DNA of 64,000 nucleotides from Bacteroidaceae bacterium (GTDB taxonomy: Bacteria; Bacteroidota; Bacteroidia; Bacteroidales; Bacteroidaceae). The DNA lies in NCBI GenBank assembly GCA_017965425.1, contig JAGCPY010000054.1, positions 1-64,000 on the forward strand, given 5' to 3'. Below are positions 32,620-41,455 of the stretch, one piece after another (positions within the stretch are counted from its first letter, which is position 1; the number at the start of each line of letters is the position of its first letter). A program made the translations under genes and the position numbers. A model generated the notes under the pieces. The model did not search any database. It was given only the letters and a program-made list of their open reading frames with translations, and was not told where the DNA came from.

Positions 32620-34562
32620 AAAAGAATATTACCATCAACCTTTGCGGACGTCTCTTTTCCATCGATGAGGATGCCTACGAAATGCTCGCCACCTACGAGC
32701 AATCGCTCCGTAATTATTTCCGCACGCGCGAGGGCGGCGAGGAGATTGCCCAGGACCTGGAAGCGCGCATCGCAGAACTTCTTGACGAACTGAAAGCACA
32801 GGGTGTAGAGGCAATCAATATAGAACACGTGCGCGAAGTCATCCATCGGATTGGACAGCCAGAAGAGATGGAAGAACATGAGCAGCAGCCCACCCCCAGC
32901 CCCTCTTTGGGGAGGGGAGATCAAACAGGCAACAAACAAGCAGAAGGGAACACCCCTCCCCGGGGAGGGGATGGGGATGGGCTCCCCACCACTGCCAAAC
33001 GCCTCTACCGCAACCCCGACGACAAGAAGGTGCTGGGCGTGCTGTCCGGCTTCGCGGCCTATTTCGGCGGCGACGTGCTGTGGTGGCGACTGGGCTTCGT
33101 GGGGCTTTTGATGCTGATGTGGATGATACCCTGGGTCATGCCCCTCTCCATCATTCGCTTTGCATTTGTTGGACATAGCTTTGTCTATGAAGATGGAGCA
33201 TTCCTTAATTCCCTTCTCCTCGTCTTCTGCTATGTCGTCCTTGCTGTCCTCATGCCTGTGGCAGAGACGCCCGAAGATCGACTGCACATGAAGGGCAAGG
33301 AGGTGAATCCGCAAAATCTGGCAGAGGAGGTGGCAAAAAGCAGCCCCACACAGCCCACCCAACAGCCCACTCCAGCCCCCTCCCTTGGGAGGGGATACCA
33401 AACGGGAAGTGAGCAAGCTGTAAGGAACACCCCTCCCCTGGGAGGGGCTGGGGGTGGGCTGTCCCTCTCTGGTTGCCTGGGTTGCATCGGTGGCTTCTTC
33501 GTAGCCCTTTGGACGGTCATCTCGACACTGTTCCGCTGGAGTATCTATGCCTTTGGCGTATTCATCGCCGTATGGTGTCTTTTCGGGATTGTCTGTCTGC
33601 TCGCTGTCTCGCTGAACCCAATCAATTTCATACACAAGTTCGGATATTTCTGGGATTCTTCAGAGTTCGCGGAGATTATTCCATCGATAACCATTCCCTT
33701 CTACATCTTCGTCGTGGCCGCCTTGGTGGTTCTTGCCATTACAGCCTACGCCATCATTCACAGCCTCCTGAACGAGTTCCGGCAGATGCCCTCCATGCCC
33801 TACCGACAACGTATCGCCCTGCTCGTGATGTGGATCTTGGGCCTCGTGGCGGCAGGTGCCACCTTTGGCTACACACTGCCTCAATTCATTGATGCGGAGA
33901 ATGCTTTCTATAAAGAAGAAAAGAGAAGGCAGGATGCCGAATACCATGAGCGTAACATGCACAACGGCATCTTCGTCCAGCCCTACGAATGGGATTTCTT
34001 GCAGGAACGTGGTTGGGAGATTCTCAACGCCGAGGGCTGCAACGACCGCTTCACAGCATACGGTGAGTATATGACGGGCGACCGCGATGTCCGCTACCTC
34101 GACTGCTACGATGGCAATCACCGTCAGCGCTACCGTGTGGAGCGGACAGATACCCTCCAGCCCGGCACCTACCGTATCACCTGTGCTGCCCGAGCCAACG
34201 GCACCGGAGCTTGCATCTACGTCATCGTAGGCGACCTGAAGCCTCAGTTCAAGGAGATTCCTGCCACGGGCAACACGGGCGGCGACATCTGGGTAGAGGC
34301 CGACAAGTTCGTACATTACCACAAAGATGTTCCTATTTCCTCGGACTCTGTTGCTTACGGCAATAAGCTATGCGAATTGCGTGAGGTCAACAACCACAAA
34401 GGTTTCGGCTGGAACCGCATCACCTTCGAGCCTATCCGCGTCACCGTTCCCACCATCATCCGCTACGGCCTCACCTCCGACGATGCCTTCACGGGAAAGA
34501 CCTGGCTTGGCCAGTGGTTCTCCGCCACCGACTTTGAGGTCAAACGCATGGAGCATAACTGA
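32616..34562 (+). CDS. PspC-domain multi-pass membrane protein
   Basis: A 648-residue membrane protein. An N-terminal soluble region (about 1-90, NITINLCGRLFSIDEDAYEM and a helical EARIAELLDELKAQG) is followed by a PspC domain (about 129-212, KRLYRNPDDKKVLGVLSGFA, then two membrane spans), further spans, and a large C-terminal domain outside the membrane (about 430-648) with beta-strand character. Two low-complexity segments, about residues 90-124 (PTPSPSLGRGDQTGN...DGLP) and about 246-283 (PTPAPSLGRGYQTGS...GGGLS), are nearly identical translations of the palindromic repeat and lie on either side of the PspC domain. PspC relatives respond to envelope stress. Regulated by the upstream PadR. 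Confidence 0.85.
   Translation: MKKNITINLCGRLFSIDEDAYEMLATYEQSLRNYFRTREGGEEIAQDLEARIAELLDELKAQGVEAINIEHVREVIHRIGQPEEMEEHEQQPTPSPSLGRGDQTGNKQAEGNTPPRGGDGDGLPTTAKRLYRNPDDKKVLGVLSGFAAYFGGDVLWWRLGFVGLLMLMWMIPWVMPLSIIRFAFVGHSFVYEDGAFLNSLLLVFCYVVLAVLMPVAETPEDRLHMKGKEVNPQNLAEEVAKSSPTQPTQQPTPAPSLGRGYQTGSEQAVRNTPPLGGAGGGLSLSGCLGCIGGFFVALWTVISTLFRWSIYAFGVFIAVWCLFGIVCLLAVSLNPINFIHKFGYFWDSSEFAEIIPSITIPFYIFVVAALVVLAITAYAIIHSLLNEFRQMPSMPYRQRIALLVMWILGLVAAGATFGYTLPQFIDAENAFYKEEKRRQDAEYHERNMHNGIFVQPYEWDFLQERGWEILNAEGCNDRFTAYGEYMTGDRDVRYLDCYDGNHRQRYRVERTDTLQPGTYRITCAARANGTGACIYVIVGDLKPQFKEIPATGNTGGDIWVEADKFVHYHKDVPISSDSVAYGNKLCELREVNNHKGFGWNRITFEPIRVTVPTIIRYGLTSDDAFTGKTWLGQWFSATDFEVKRMEHN
32886..32985 (+). 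repeat. Palindromic repeat in frame in the PspC gene (copy 1)
   Basis: About 100 bp: CCCCTCTTTGGGGAGGGG, a linker (CAAACAGGCAACAAACAAGC), then CCCCTCCCCGGGGAGGGG. The ends CCCACCCCCAG and ATGGGGATGGGCT are also nearly complementary. It encodes PTPSPSLGRG. Confidence 0.85.
33352..33462 (+). repeat. Palindromic repeat in frame in the PspC gene (copy 2)
   Basis: Same two-hairpin layout (CCCTCCCTTGGGAGGGG and CCCCTCCCCTGGGAGGGG) with a diverged linker, inserted in the same orientation and reading frame as copy 1. It encodes PTPAPSLGRG and ends GAGGGLS. Confidence 0.85.
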
Positions 34563-34571
34563 GTGAAAGAC

Positions 34572-34608
34572 ATTCCCCTCCCTTCCTTGTGGGGGAGGGA
34601 GGGGCTGT
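34572..34608. repeat. Palindromic repeat after the PspC gene
   Basis: CCCCTCCCTTCCTTGTGGGG followed by GAGGGAGGGG, nine bases after the stop codon. It may also end the transcript. Confidence 0.7.
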
Positions 34609-34666
34609 CAATCGCGTGTTGACGAGCTACTGCCGATGTCTTTTTCGTTATTTTTTCTTATTATCT

Positions 34667-34697
34667 TTTGCCGTTTCAGCATATTCTTGTACCTTTG
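34667..34697 (+). promoter_or_regulatory. Promoter of the aldo/keto reductase operon
   Basis: TTTG (34667-34670), 19-nt spacer, TACCTTTG (34690-34697). Full consensus. Confidence 0.8.
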
Positions 34698-34718
34698 CAG
34701 GCGGATTACTGATAAAAG

Positions 34719-34758
34719 ACCCACCCCTCCCCTCTCTTTGAGGGAAGGAGTGGTTAGC
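34719..34758 (+). repeat. Palindromic repeat in the 5' leader of the aldo/keto reductase
   Basis: CCACCCCTCCCCTCTCTTTG followed by AGGGAAGGAGTGG: one hairpin between the predicted transcription start and the ATG at 34788. It would fold in the mRNA leader about 30 nt before the start codon. Confidence 0.7.
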
Positions 34759-34787
34759 TGCATAAAGTATAATGGTTTTATGGTTTT

Positions 34788-36167
34788 ATGTCTATGGATA
34801 AAATGAAACACGACATGAGTCGCAGGCAATTCCTGCAACAACTGGGCTTGGGCTCAGCTTCGGCCTTCTCTCTGATGGCCTTGAACCCTTTGCAAGCCTT
34901 CGCATCGCCTGCCCGCAGTGGCTTTCGGCCCTCAACGCTCACGGCTTCTGACACCAAGATGACTTACCGACGCCAAAACGGTTCAGGAGAGAACATTTCC
35001 CTCTTAGGCTTTGGCATGATGCGCCTGCCACGTGAGCAGGAAGAGGTGGACCGGCTTGTTGACTACGCCATCGAACACGGAGTTAATTATTTCGACACAG
35101 CCCCCATGTATGCGGGAGGACGCAACGAGGCTCAGACAGGAGCTGCACTTAGCCGCTACCCGCGCGATAAATATTATGTGGCCACCAAGATGTCGAACCA
35201 GAACCAGCAGCTGTGGTCGTTCGAGAAGTCGAAGGAGATGTACGAGAACTCGTTCCGACAACTGCGTGTCGAGTATATTGACTACTACCTCTTGCACAGT
35301 ATTGGCGGGGGAGGAATGGATGCGTTGCGCGGACGTTTCTTAGACAACGGCCTTCTGGATTTCCTCGTCAAAGAACGCGAGGCGGGGCGAATTCGTCATT
35401 TAGGCTTTAGCTATCATGGTGACGTGCGGGTCTTCGACTACCTTCTTGATCAGCACGAAAAGTATCATTGGGACTTCGTTCAGATTCAGATGAACTACCT
35501 CGACTGGCGCCATGCCGGACGTGGACGACGTCGCGGAGATGCCGATGCAGAGTATCTTTATGGCCGCTTGGAGAAACTGGGCATACAGGTTGTCGTGATG
35601 GAACCCATCCGAGGCGGCTCGCTCGCCAATGTGGCGGACGAAGTGCGTCAACAGTTGCAGGCCGTTCGTCCTGACGACAGCCCTGCCGCGTGGGGATTCC
35701 GCTGGGTGGGGTCGCATCCCAACATCCTGACGACGCTCAGCGGCATGAACAAGATGGAGCACCTCGAGGAAAACGTGCGTACATTCTCGCCCTTGCAACC
35801 CTGCACGGAAGAGGAAAACCAGTTGCTTGCACGCATCGCCGACCAGATGGCAGGCTTCCCCACCATCGGCTGCACCACTTGTGCCTATTGTATGCCATGT
35901 CCATACGGGGTCGATATACCCGGAAACTTCGCCTTCTACAATGAGGCTGTCACCTCGAAGATGCTGCCACTGCCTGAACCTTCAGCCCAGGATTATGCTG
36001 AGCGGCAAGAGGCTTTCATCAAGGCCTACCGTGAAGCCATTCCTGCAGAGAAACGTGCCACTACCTGTATCGACTGTGGGCAGTGCCTCAGCAAGTGTCC
36101 GCAGCAGATTCGTATCCCAAACCAAATGAGCCGCATCGTCGAACTCACACGAAAACGCAGAAAATAG
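34788..36167 (+). CDS. Tat-exported aldo/keto reductase with C-terminal 4Fe-4S clusters
   Basis: A 459-residue protein. A twin-arginine signal (SRRQFLQQLGLGSASAFSLM, about residues 10-30) is followed by an aldo/keto reductase barrel (about 60-350). The barrel has GMMRLPREQEEVDRL, NYFDTAPMYAGGRNE with the catalytic Tyr, VATKMSNQN with the Lys, and YYLLHSIGGGG where His is expected. A C-terminal ferredoxin-like segment carries CTTCAYCMPCPYGVDIP and CIDCGQCLSKCPQQIRIP, two cysteine clusters. Such proteins probably move electrons in the periplasm; the substrate is unknown. It leads a row with the FMN-binding, isomerase-like and symporter genes. The FMN-binding partner, 59 bp on, supports a redox role. 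Confidence 0.87.
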   Translation: MSMDKMKHDMSRRQFLQQLGLGSASAFSLMALNPLQAFASPARSGFRPSTLTASDTKMTYRRQNGSGENISLLGFGMMRLPREQEEVDRLVDYAIEHGVNYFDTAPMYAGGRNEAQTGAALSRYPRDKYYVATKMSNQNQQLWSFEKSKEMYENSFRQLRVEYIDYYLLHSIGGGGMDALRGRFLDNGLLDFLVKEREAGRIRHLGFSYHGDVRVFDYLLDQHEKYHWDFVQIQMNYLDWRHAGRGRRRGDADAEYLYGRLEKLGIQVVVMEPIRGGSLANVADEVRQQLQAVRPDDSPAAWGFRWVGSHPNILTTLSGMNKMEHLEENVRTFSPLQPCTEEENQLLARIADQMAGFPTIGCTTCAYCMPCPYGVDIPGNFAFYNEAVTSKMLPLPEPSAQDYAERQEAFIKAYREAIPAEKRATTCIDCGQCLSKCPQQIRIPNQMSRIVELTRKRRK

Positions 36168-36185
36168 ACTTTCATTCAAAGAACC

Positions 36186-36222
36186 ATCCCGCCCTTCCCT
36201 GTGAGGGAGGGAGAAAGATTCA
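36186..36222. repeat. Palindromic repeat between the reductase and FMN-binding genes
   Basis: CCCGCCCTTCCCTGTGAGGG followed by AGGGAGAAAG, ending five bases before the next ATG. Confidence 0.65.
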
Positions 36223-36226
36223 CCTT

Positions 36227-36622
36227 ATGTATAAACTGATATTTCCTTGTCTCTTTTTCTTCTATCCTCTTTCTTCATCTGCTCAATCTCAGGCCGACGA
36301 TGCCATCACCAAGGAGGGCAAGACCACCATTGTCAACACGACCACGCTGGCCGAGGATGTGGAAGGCTATGCAGGCCCTACGCCCTTGAAGATCTTCATC
36401 AAGGCAGGTAAAGTGGAGAAGATTGAAGCACTGAAGAACATTGAGACGCCTAAGTATTGGGCGCTCATCAAACGCGATTTGCTCAACAAATGGAACGGAC
36501 TTGCCGTCAAGAAAGCCGCCTCACAGGAGGTGGACGTCGTCACCGGGGCAACCTATAGCTCGGAGGCCGTCATCGAGAACGTGCGACGCGGATTGGACTT
36601 CTATAATAAGAAAAAGAAATAA
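36227..36622 (+). CDS. FMN-binding domain protein
   Basis: A small exported protein of 131 residues with signal peptide MYKLIFPCLFFFYPLSSSAQ. One FMN-binding domain (as in NqrC/RnfG) shows GYAGPTPLKIFIKAGKVEKI and the flavinylation-like site DVVTGATYSSEAVIENVRRG, in which the Thr of GATYSS would carry covalent FMN. It may pass electrons with the preceding Tat-exported reductase. The start at 36227 opens the signal peptide; the longer frame from 36083 overlaps the reductase gene and is rejected. The palindromic repeat lies immediately in front of the start codon. Confidence 0.85.
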   Translation: MYKLIFPCLFFFYPLSSSAQSQADDAITKEGKTTIVNTTTLAEDVEGYAGPTPLKIFIKAGKVEKIEALKNIETPKYWALIKRDLLNKWNGLAVKKAASQEVDVVTGATYSSEAVIENVRRGLDFYNKKKK

Positions 36623-36634
36623 CCATTCGTCGAT

Positions 36635-37780
36635 ATGCGGACAGCCATCTACACCCTCACGTCAGAATTGCACAATGAACAAGCCGTGAATGCAGCAACG
36701 CAGGAGTTCCTTGACAGCCTTCACCTCGACTGCGACTTCTGTGGCGATGATTTCAGCGACTACGGCCACCATTCGCTGGATTTAATATATGTCCGCACAG
36801 GTGGAACAGAAGGCATCTTCCTCCGCTTGTTGCCGGAGCTCCTGAAGATGTCCGACAGGCCTTTCCGACTCCTCACGTCAGGAAAAAGCAATTCACTGGC
36901 TGCGTCCATGGAAATCCTTTCCTATCTGAGGCAGCACCATCTTCAAGGTGAGATCCTGCATGGCAGCCCCCAATATATCTCGTCGCGGATTCATCTGCTG
37001 GCGAAATCCGAGGACGCTCGACGCAGTCTCAAAGGCACGAGGCTTGGCGTTGTTGGAAAACCTTCCGACTGGCTCATCTCCAGCGATGTCGATGCCGAGT
37101 TGGTGAAACAGAAGTTCGGCATAGAACTCGTTCAGTTGCCGCTGCCTACCATCGAAGAAGCCATTGATGGTGGAACGGACGGCGCGATGCGTATTTATCA
37201 GCACCTTCAAGAGCTTGTCCGGAACAATCAGCTGCAAGGCTTCACTATCCGTTGTTTCGACCTCCTCAAAACACTTCACAATACAGGCTGCCTGGCGTTG
37301 GCAAAGCTCAATGCCGAGGGCATCGTCGCTGGTTGCGAGGGCGACGTACCCGCCTTGCTGTCTATGGCTTTCGCCAATGCCATCACGGGTGTCTCTGGTT
37401 TCCAAGCCAACCCCGCACGCATCGACCCCGAGACGGGCGAATTGCTTTTTGCACATTGCACCATCCCCTTGAACATGGTCGAACGTTACGACTTGGATAC
37501 GCATTTCGAGTCGGGCATCGGCGTGGGCATACGTGGCTATATGAAACCGGAATCCGTGACCATCTTCAAGCTCGCACCAGACCTCTCTACACATTTCGTC
37601 GCTGAAGGTCAACTCGTTCGCAACCAAGCCGCTCCAGACCTTTGCCGCACACAACAAGTCATCCAATTGGACGACCCGCAGCAAGCTCGCTATTTCCTCA
37701 CACGTCCCATCGGCAGCCACCACATCATCATGCCCGGACAACAGAAAAAGGTCATAGAGGCTATTTTGGGAGAGTGTTGA
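36635..37780 (+). CDS. Sugar-isomerase-like (FucI/AraA-type fold) protein
   Basis: A cytosolic protein of 381 residues that I cannot name firmly. Its layout resembles fucose/arabinose isomerases: an N-terminal Rossmann-like part (DLIYVRTGGTEGIFLRLLPE, LLTSGKSNSLAASMEILSYL), a middle strand LGVVGKPSDWLISSDVDAEL and a C-terminal part with EGIVAGCEGDVPALLSMAFA and FAHCTIPLNMVERYDLDTHF, where Glu, Asp and His residues might bind a metal. It is shorter than true FucI (about 590) or AraA (about 500). It lies 12 bp after the FMN-binding gene and 19 bp before the alanine symporter. No pathway links these four genes in an obvious way. Confidence 0.6.
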   Translation: MRTAIYTLTSELHNEQAVNAATQEFLDSLHLDCDFCGDDFSDYGHHSLDLIYVRTGGTEGIFLRLLPELLKMSDRPFRLLTSGKSNSLAASMEILSYLRQHHLQGEILHGSPQYISSRIHLLAKSEDARRSLKGTRLGVVGKPSDWLISSDVDAELVKQKFGIELVQLPLPTIEEAIDGGTDGAMRIYQHLQELVRNNQLQGFTIRCFDLLKTLHNTGCLALAKLNAEGIVAGCEGDVPALLSMAFANAITGVSGFQANPARIDPETGELLFAHCTIPLNMVERYDLDTHFESGIGVGIRGYMKPESVTIFKLAPDLSTHFVAEGQLVRNQAAPDLCRTQQVIQLDDPQQARYFLTRPIGSHHIIMPGQQKKVIEAILGEC

Positions 37781-37799
37781 ACGGCATCCAAGAATCTGC

Positions 37800-39218
37800 A
37801 TGAACGGCTTGATTACACAGATAAACGACGCCCTCTGGAGCTATGTCCTCATTGCTGCCTTGGTGGCGTGTGGGCTATGGTTCACATGGAAGACAAAAGG
37901 CGTCCAGTTCCGAATGTTGGGCGAGATGATCAGGCTGTTGACAGATACCGTCTCGTCAGGCGGCAACGACCTTGACAATCAGAACAAGAGCCGCAAACAT
38001 ATATCTTCTTTCCAAGCCTTTGCCGTTTCCGTCGCCACCAGAGTGGGCACGGGCAACCTTGCCGGCGTGGCAACGGCCATCGCTATTGGAGGGCCTGGAG
38101 CAGTGTTCTGGATGTGGATCATTGCACTCTTGGGGGCTGCCACAGCCTTCGTCGAATCCACACTTGGACAACTCTTCAAACAGCGCCACAAAGATTCTTT
38201 CATCGGAGGATCTGCCTATTATATCCAGAAAGGATTGCACCGCAGATGGATGGCTTATCTCTTTGCTGTCCTCTTGACCATCACGTTCGGATTATCTTAC
38301 AACAGCATCCAGAGCAATACCATCTGCGGGGCCATGCAACATGCCTTCGGGTGGAGTCCATTGCTCGTGGGAACCGTTCTGACCGCTCTCACACTCGTCA
38401 TCGTCTTCGGCGGCATCCATCGCATTGCCAATGTCAGCTCGGTACTCGTGCCCGTGATGGCCATCGGCTATTTCCTGCTTGCATTGGTCATTATCGCAAT
38501 GAACATCGAGCTGGTTCCTCATGTCCTGAACGTCATTCTCTCTGATGCCTTCGGACTGAAGGAAGGGGTAGGAGGTGCACTGGGTGTTACCATCATGCAC
38601 GGCGTGAAGCGAGGACTTTTCAGCAACGAGGCAGGCGAAGGCAGTGCACCCAATGTGGCTGCCACCGCCACCGTCTCGCATCCCGTAAAGCAAGGACTCA
38701 TTCAAGCCTTGGGAGTCTTCACAGACACCTTGCTTGTTTGTTCCTGCACTGCTTTCATCATCCTTATCAGCGGACTCTATCAGATTCCCGAACTCAACGG
38801 CATTGCCTTGACACAAGCGGCTCTCGGGGCTGAGATTGGACGTTTCGGACCCGTCTTCATTGCGCTGGCCATCTTGCTCTTTGCCTTCTCGTCCATCATC
38901 GGCAATTACTACTACGGTGAAGCAAACATACGATTCATGACTTCCAGCACTACCGTTCTCACTCTCTACCGACTCTTCTCCGGCGGTGTCGTCGTGATGT
39001 TCGGGGCATTGGCATCACTCGAAATCGTGTGGAACCTCGGCGATCTCTGTATGGCTCTTCTTACTGCTTGCAACCTCATTGCTATCGTCACACTTGGCAA
39101 ATACGTCTTCCGACTCCTTGACGACTATACCTCGCAGAAACGAAAAGGCATCAAGGAACCTACCTTCCACCGCTGGCAGCTCTCTGAGATCGAGCAAGAC
39201 ATTGACTGCTGGGAATAA
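37800..39218 (+). CDS. Sodium:alanine symporter (AGCS family)
   Basis: A 472-residue inner-membrane transporter with about ten helices. AGCS features are the N-terminal GLWFTWKTKGVQFRMLGEMI, the core VATRVGTGNLAGVATAIAIG (sodium and substrate site), FWMWIIALLGAATAFVEST, and the signature MHGVKRGLFSNEAGEGSAPN. Substrates of the family are alanine or glycine taken up with Na+. It is the last gene of the 34.8-39.2 kb row. Its N-terminal residues (MNGLITQINDALWSYVLIAA) match the family start. Confidence 0.92.
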   Translation: MNGLITQINDALWSYVLIAALVACGLWFTWKTKGVQFRMLGEMIRLLTDTVSSGGNDLDNQNKSRKHISSFQAFAVSVATRVGTGNLAGVATAIAIGGPGAVFWMWIIALLGAATAFVESTLGQLFKQRHKDSFIGGSAYYIQKGLHRRWMAYLFAVLLTITFGLSYNSIQSNTICGAMQHAFGWSPLLVGTVLTALTLVIVFGGIHRIANVSSVLVPVMAIGYFLLALVIIAMNIELVPHVLNVILSDAFGLKEGVGGALGVTIMHGVKRGLFSNEAGEGSAPNVAATATVSHPVKQGLIQALGVFTDTLLVCSCTAFIILISGLYQIPELNGIALTQAALGAEIGRFGPVFIALAILLFAFSSIIGNYYYGEANIRFMTSSTTVLTLYRLFSGGVVVMFGALASLEIVWNLGDLCMALLTACNLIAIVTLGKYVFRLLDDYTSQKRKGIKEPTFHRWQLSEIEQDIDCWE

Positions 39219-39373
39219 CAGCTTAACCTCTTATAGACAGATGTCATTCACCTCTTACGACCAATGAAAGAACAATCCATCAACCATATTTAACCTAATT
39301 TGTGAATGATATTTATCCCAATTAGTGATAAGTCAATCATCATTTGTTATTCGATTCAGATTAGCATCTTCCA

Positions 39374-41215
39374 ATGAAAAGTTATTTTCGTTTCCTAATA
39401 TTTGCGACCACGTTGCTTTCTCCCGCATGACTGTTCAACTGCGCTGAGGAGCAACTGCCCGCAGGTGCCCAGTTCTCCCTCGTCCGCCAGCGCCTGCATC
39501 TGACCACGACGCAACTCAGGTTCGGCTATAACACAGACCTCTCGCAGACCATCAGCGTCAGCCAGCTAAAGGCCGACCCGTATATCACCAATACCCCGAA
39601 GGAACTCACCTTCTCCTCCGGCGTAGAGACGAAGACCTTCAACGTGGTCACCAACGCAGTATGGACCGCCAAGTTCCCCGAGTGGCTGTCCATGACCCCG
39701 CTGAAAGGTATGGCAGGCAGCATCTCCGTCAGTGCTATGTCCAAGGAAAACCCCAATGCCGAAGCACGCAAAGACACCATCGTCATCGGTCTCGACAACT
39801 TCGCCGACCAGACGAAGAAGATTGCCGTCTTGCAGGCTGGCAAGACCTTCGGCAAACTTGTTAACCAAATGGAGTTCTCTTACACAGCCACACAGCAGAC
39901 GCTAACCATTGAGACCGATGGAAACTGGACTGCCACTGAGTCGCAGTCGTGGATCAGCATTTCACCCGCTTCCGGTTCTGGACGCAGCACGCTGACCATC
40001 TCCGTGACCGAAAATACTGCCACAGAAGACCGCGACGGCACCGTTACCGTCAGCGTCGGCTCCACTAAGCAAACTATCAAGATTGTGCAGAGGAGTCGCT
40101 ACATCAATATATCTTACGACGACCTTATCTCCAACTCCAAGCCCACGACCATCCAACTCTCCATTTCCTCCAACACTGACTGGACAGCCACTTCTTCCGA
40201 CGAGAGTTGGCTAACGGTAGATAAGAAGCAAGGCACTGGCGATGCCACGCTGACCCTCTCCGTGGCCGACAACCCGTCCATCTATGAGCGCACAGCAACA
40301 ATGACAATTGTCACCCCATTCGAGACAAAGGTGCTTTCCTTTACTCAGCCAGGTCGAACACTCACCGTGAGCACCACCTCGCTCTCCTTCACCTCTGATG
40401 GGGGCACGTCCGGGGTCATCACCGTCACGACCGATGGCAGTTACAAGGTGACCACTTCAGATGCCTGGCTCACCATTAACGAGACGGGCAACACCTTCAC
40501 CGTCAGCGCTTCTGAGAATACGAGTGAAGAACGCACGGCCATTATCACCGTGGCACTTACGAACCTCGTCGATGGAGAGAACTTGACGAGATCAATCACC
40601 GTGACGCAAGCGAAGAATAACTTTATTGGCTTATGCCCAGACAGCAACCATCCGCATATTATTGACTTGGGCTTGAGCGTGAAGTGGGCATGTTGCAACG
40701 TGGGAGCCTCCTCGCCCATTGACTATGGCGGTTACTATGCTTGGGGCGAAACGGAGAAGAAGACGACGTATGACTGGAGTACCTATAAGTGGTGCAATGG
40801 TACGATGACGTCTATGACCAAATACTGTGGCAGTTCTTCCTACGGCACTGTTGACAATAAGACCGAGTTGGAACTATCCGACGATGCCGCCCACGTCAAG
40901 TGGGGTGATTCTTGGCGAATGCCGACGCTTAAAGAGTGCCAGGCTCTTGCTAATTGTACTCCAGTGAGGACAGCCATCAATGGCGTGAACGGCTTCAAGT
41001 TCACAGGTTCGAATGGAGCCTCCATTTTCCTGCCCGTTGCGGGCGACCGCTCGGGTGGCGAGCTTTTCAACGCTGGATCGAGCGGCTACTACTGGTCGTC
41101 CACGCTCAACGAGAGCGGCCCGAGCCGCGCGTACGGCCTCTACTTCGGCTCGGGCAACGCGTACTGGGGCATCGACGGCCGCTACAACGGTCAATCCGTC
41201 CGCCCTGTCCGCTAG
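39374..41215 (+). pseudogene. BACON-repeat / FISUMP lipoprotein gene with a stop in its signal peptide
   Basis: Reading from the ATG at 39374 gives MKSYFRFLIFATTLLSPA, then TGA (39428-39430), then LFNCAEEQ and an unbroken frame to TAG at 41215. With a sense codon at the TGA (TGG would need one change) the product would be a lipoprotein of about 613 residues with a lipobox at LFNC. It has four BACON beta-sandwich domains (about 65-155, 160-235, 240-325, 328-415) and a C-terminal FISUMP domain (IDLGLSVKWACCNVGASSPI, YYAWGETEKKTTYDW, WGDSWRMPTLKECQAL, GYYWSST, SVRPVR). A GTG at 39644 could start a cytosolic fragment of 523 residues, but it would lack export. I therefore call it broken. Ordinary genes in this window end with TGA, so code reassignment is not the explanation. 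Confidence 0.75.
41078..41212 (+). other. GC-shifted 3' tail of the FISUMP domain, possible diversified region
   Basis: From 41078 the first 37 consecutive codons end in G or C, most of them NNC, although the rest of the gene has mixed third positions. The encoded GYYWSSTLNESGPSRAYGLY and the closing SVRPVR have the shape of the variable regions in diversity-generating-retroelement targets. No reverse transcriptase or template repeat is present in the window, so this remains a possibility only. Confidence 0.35.
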
Positions 41216-41455
41216 TAGTGCCCGTGCATCCTTTCGCCCCGCGCTTAACCCTCCCAGCCAAGAACATCCTCTACATGGTGTATTTAGGATAGCGGTTCCG
41301 GTTTTCCTGTTCCTGTTCTAGGATGTGTGTAGAGTTCGGCAAATAGAGATAGTGCTTTCTTGTATGCTTATGGCTCATGCTGAACTAATTTGTAGAGGTC
41401 TGTTTGAGCCGGTTCCTTGCTGATGACTTGACTCGACTTTCGCAAGCTGCCTTAT
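41216..41455. other. Intergenic stretch without a gene
   Basis: GC-rich just after the broken lipoprotein gene, then A/T-rich. I see no gene or convincing structure before the repeat island begins. Confidence 0.5.

Noticed and set aside
39428..39430. UGA recoding (Trp or selenocysteine) in the BACON lipoprotein
   Set aside because: TGA terminates many intact genes in the window (padR, adk, the DUF5715 gene), and no convincing recoding stem-loop follows the codon. A simple nonsense change is the better explanation.
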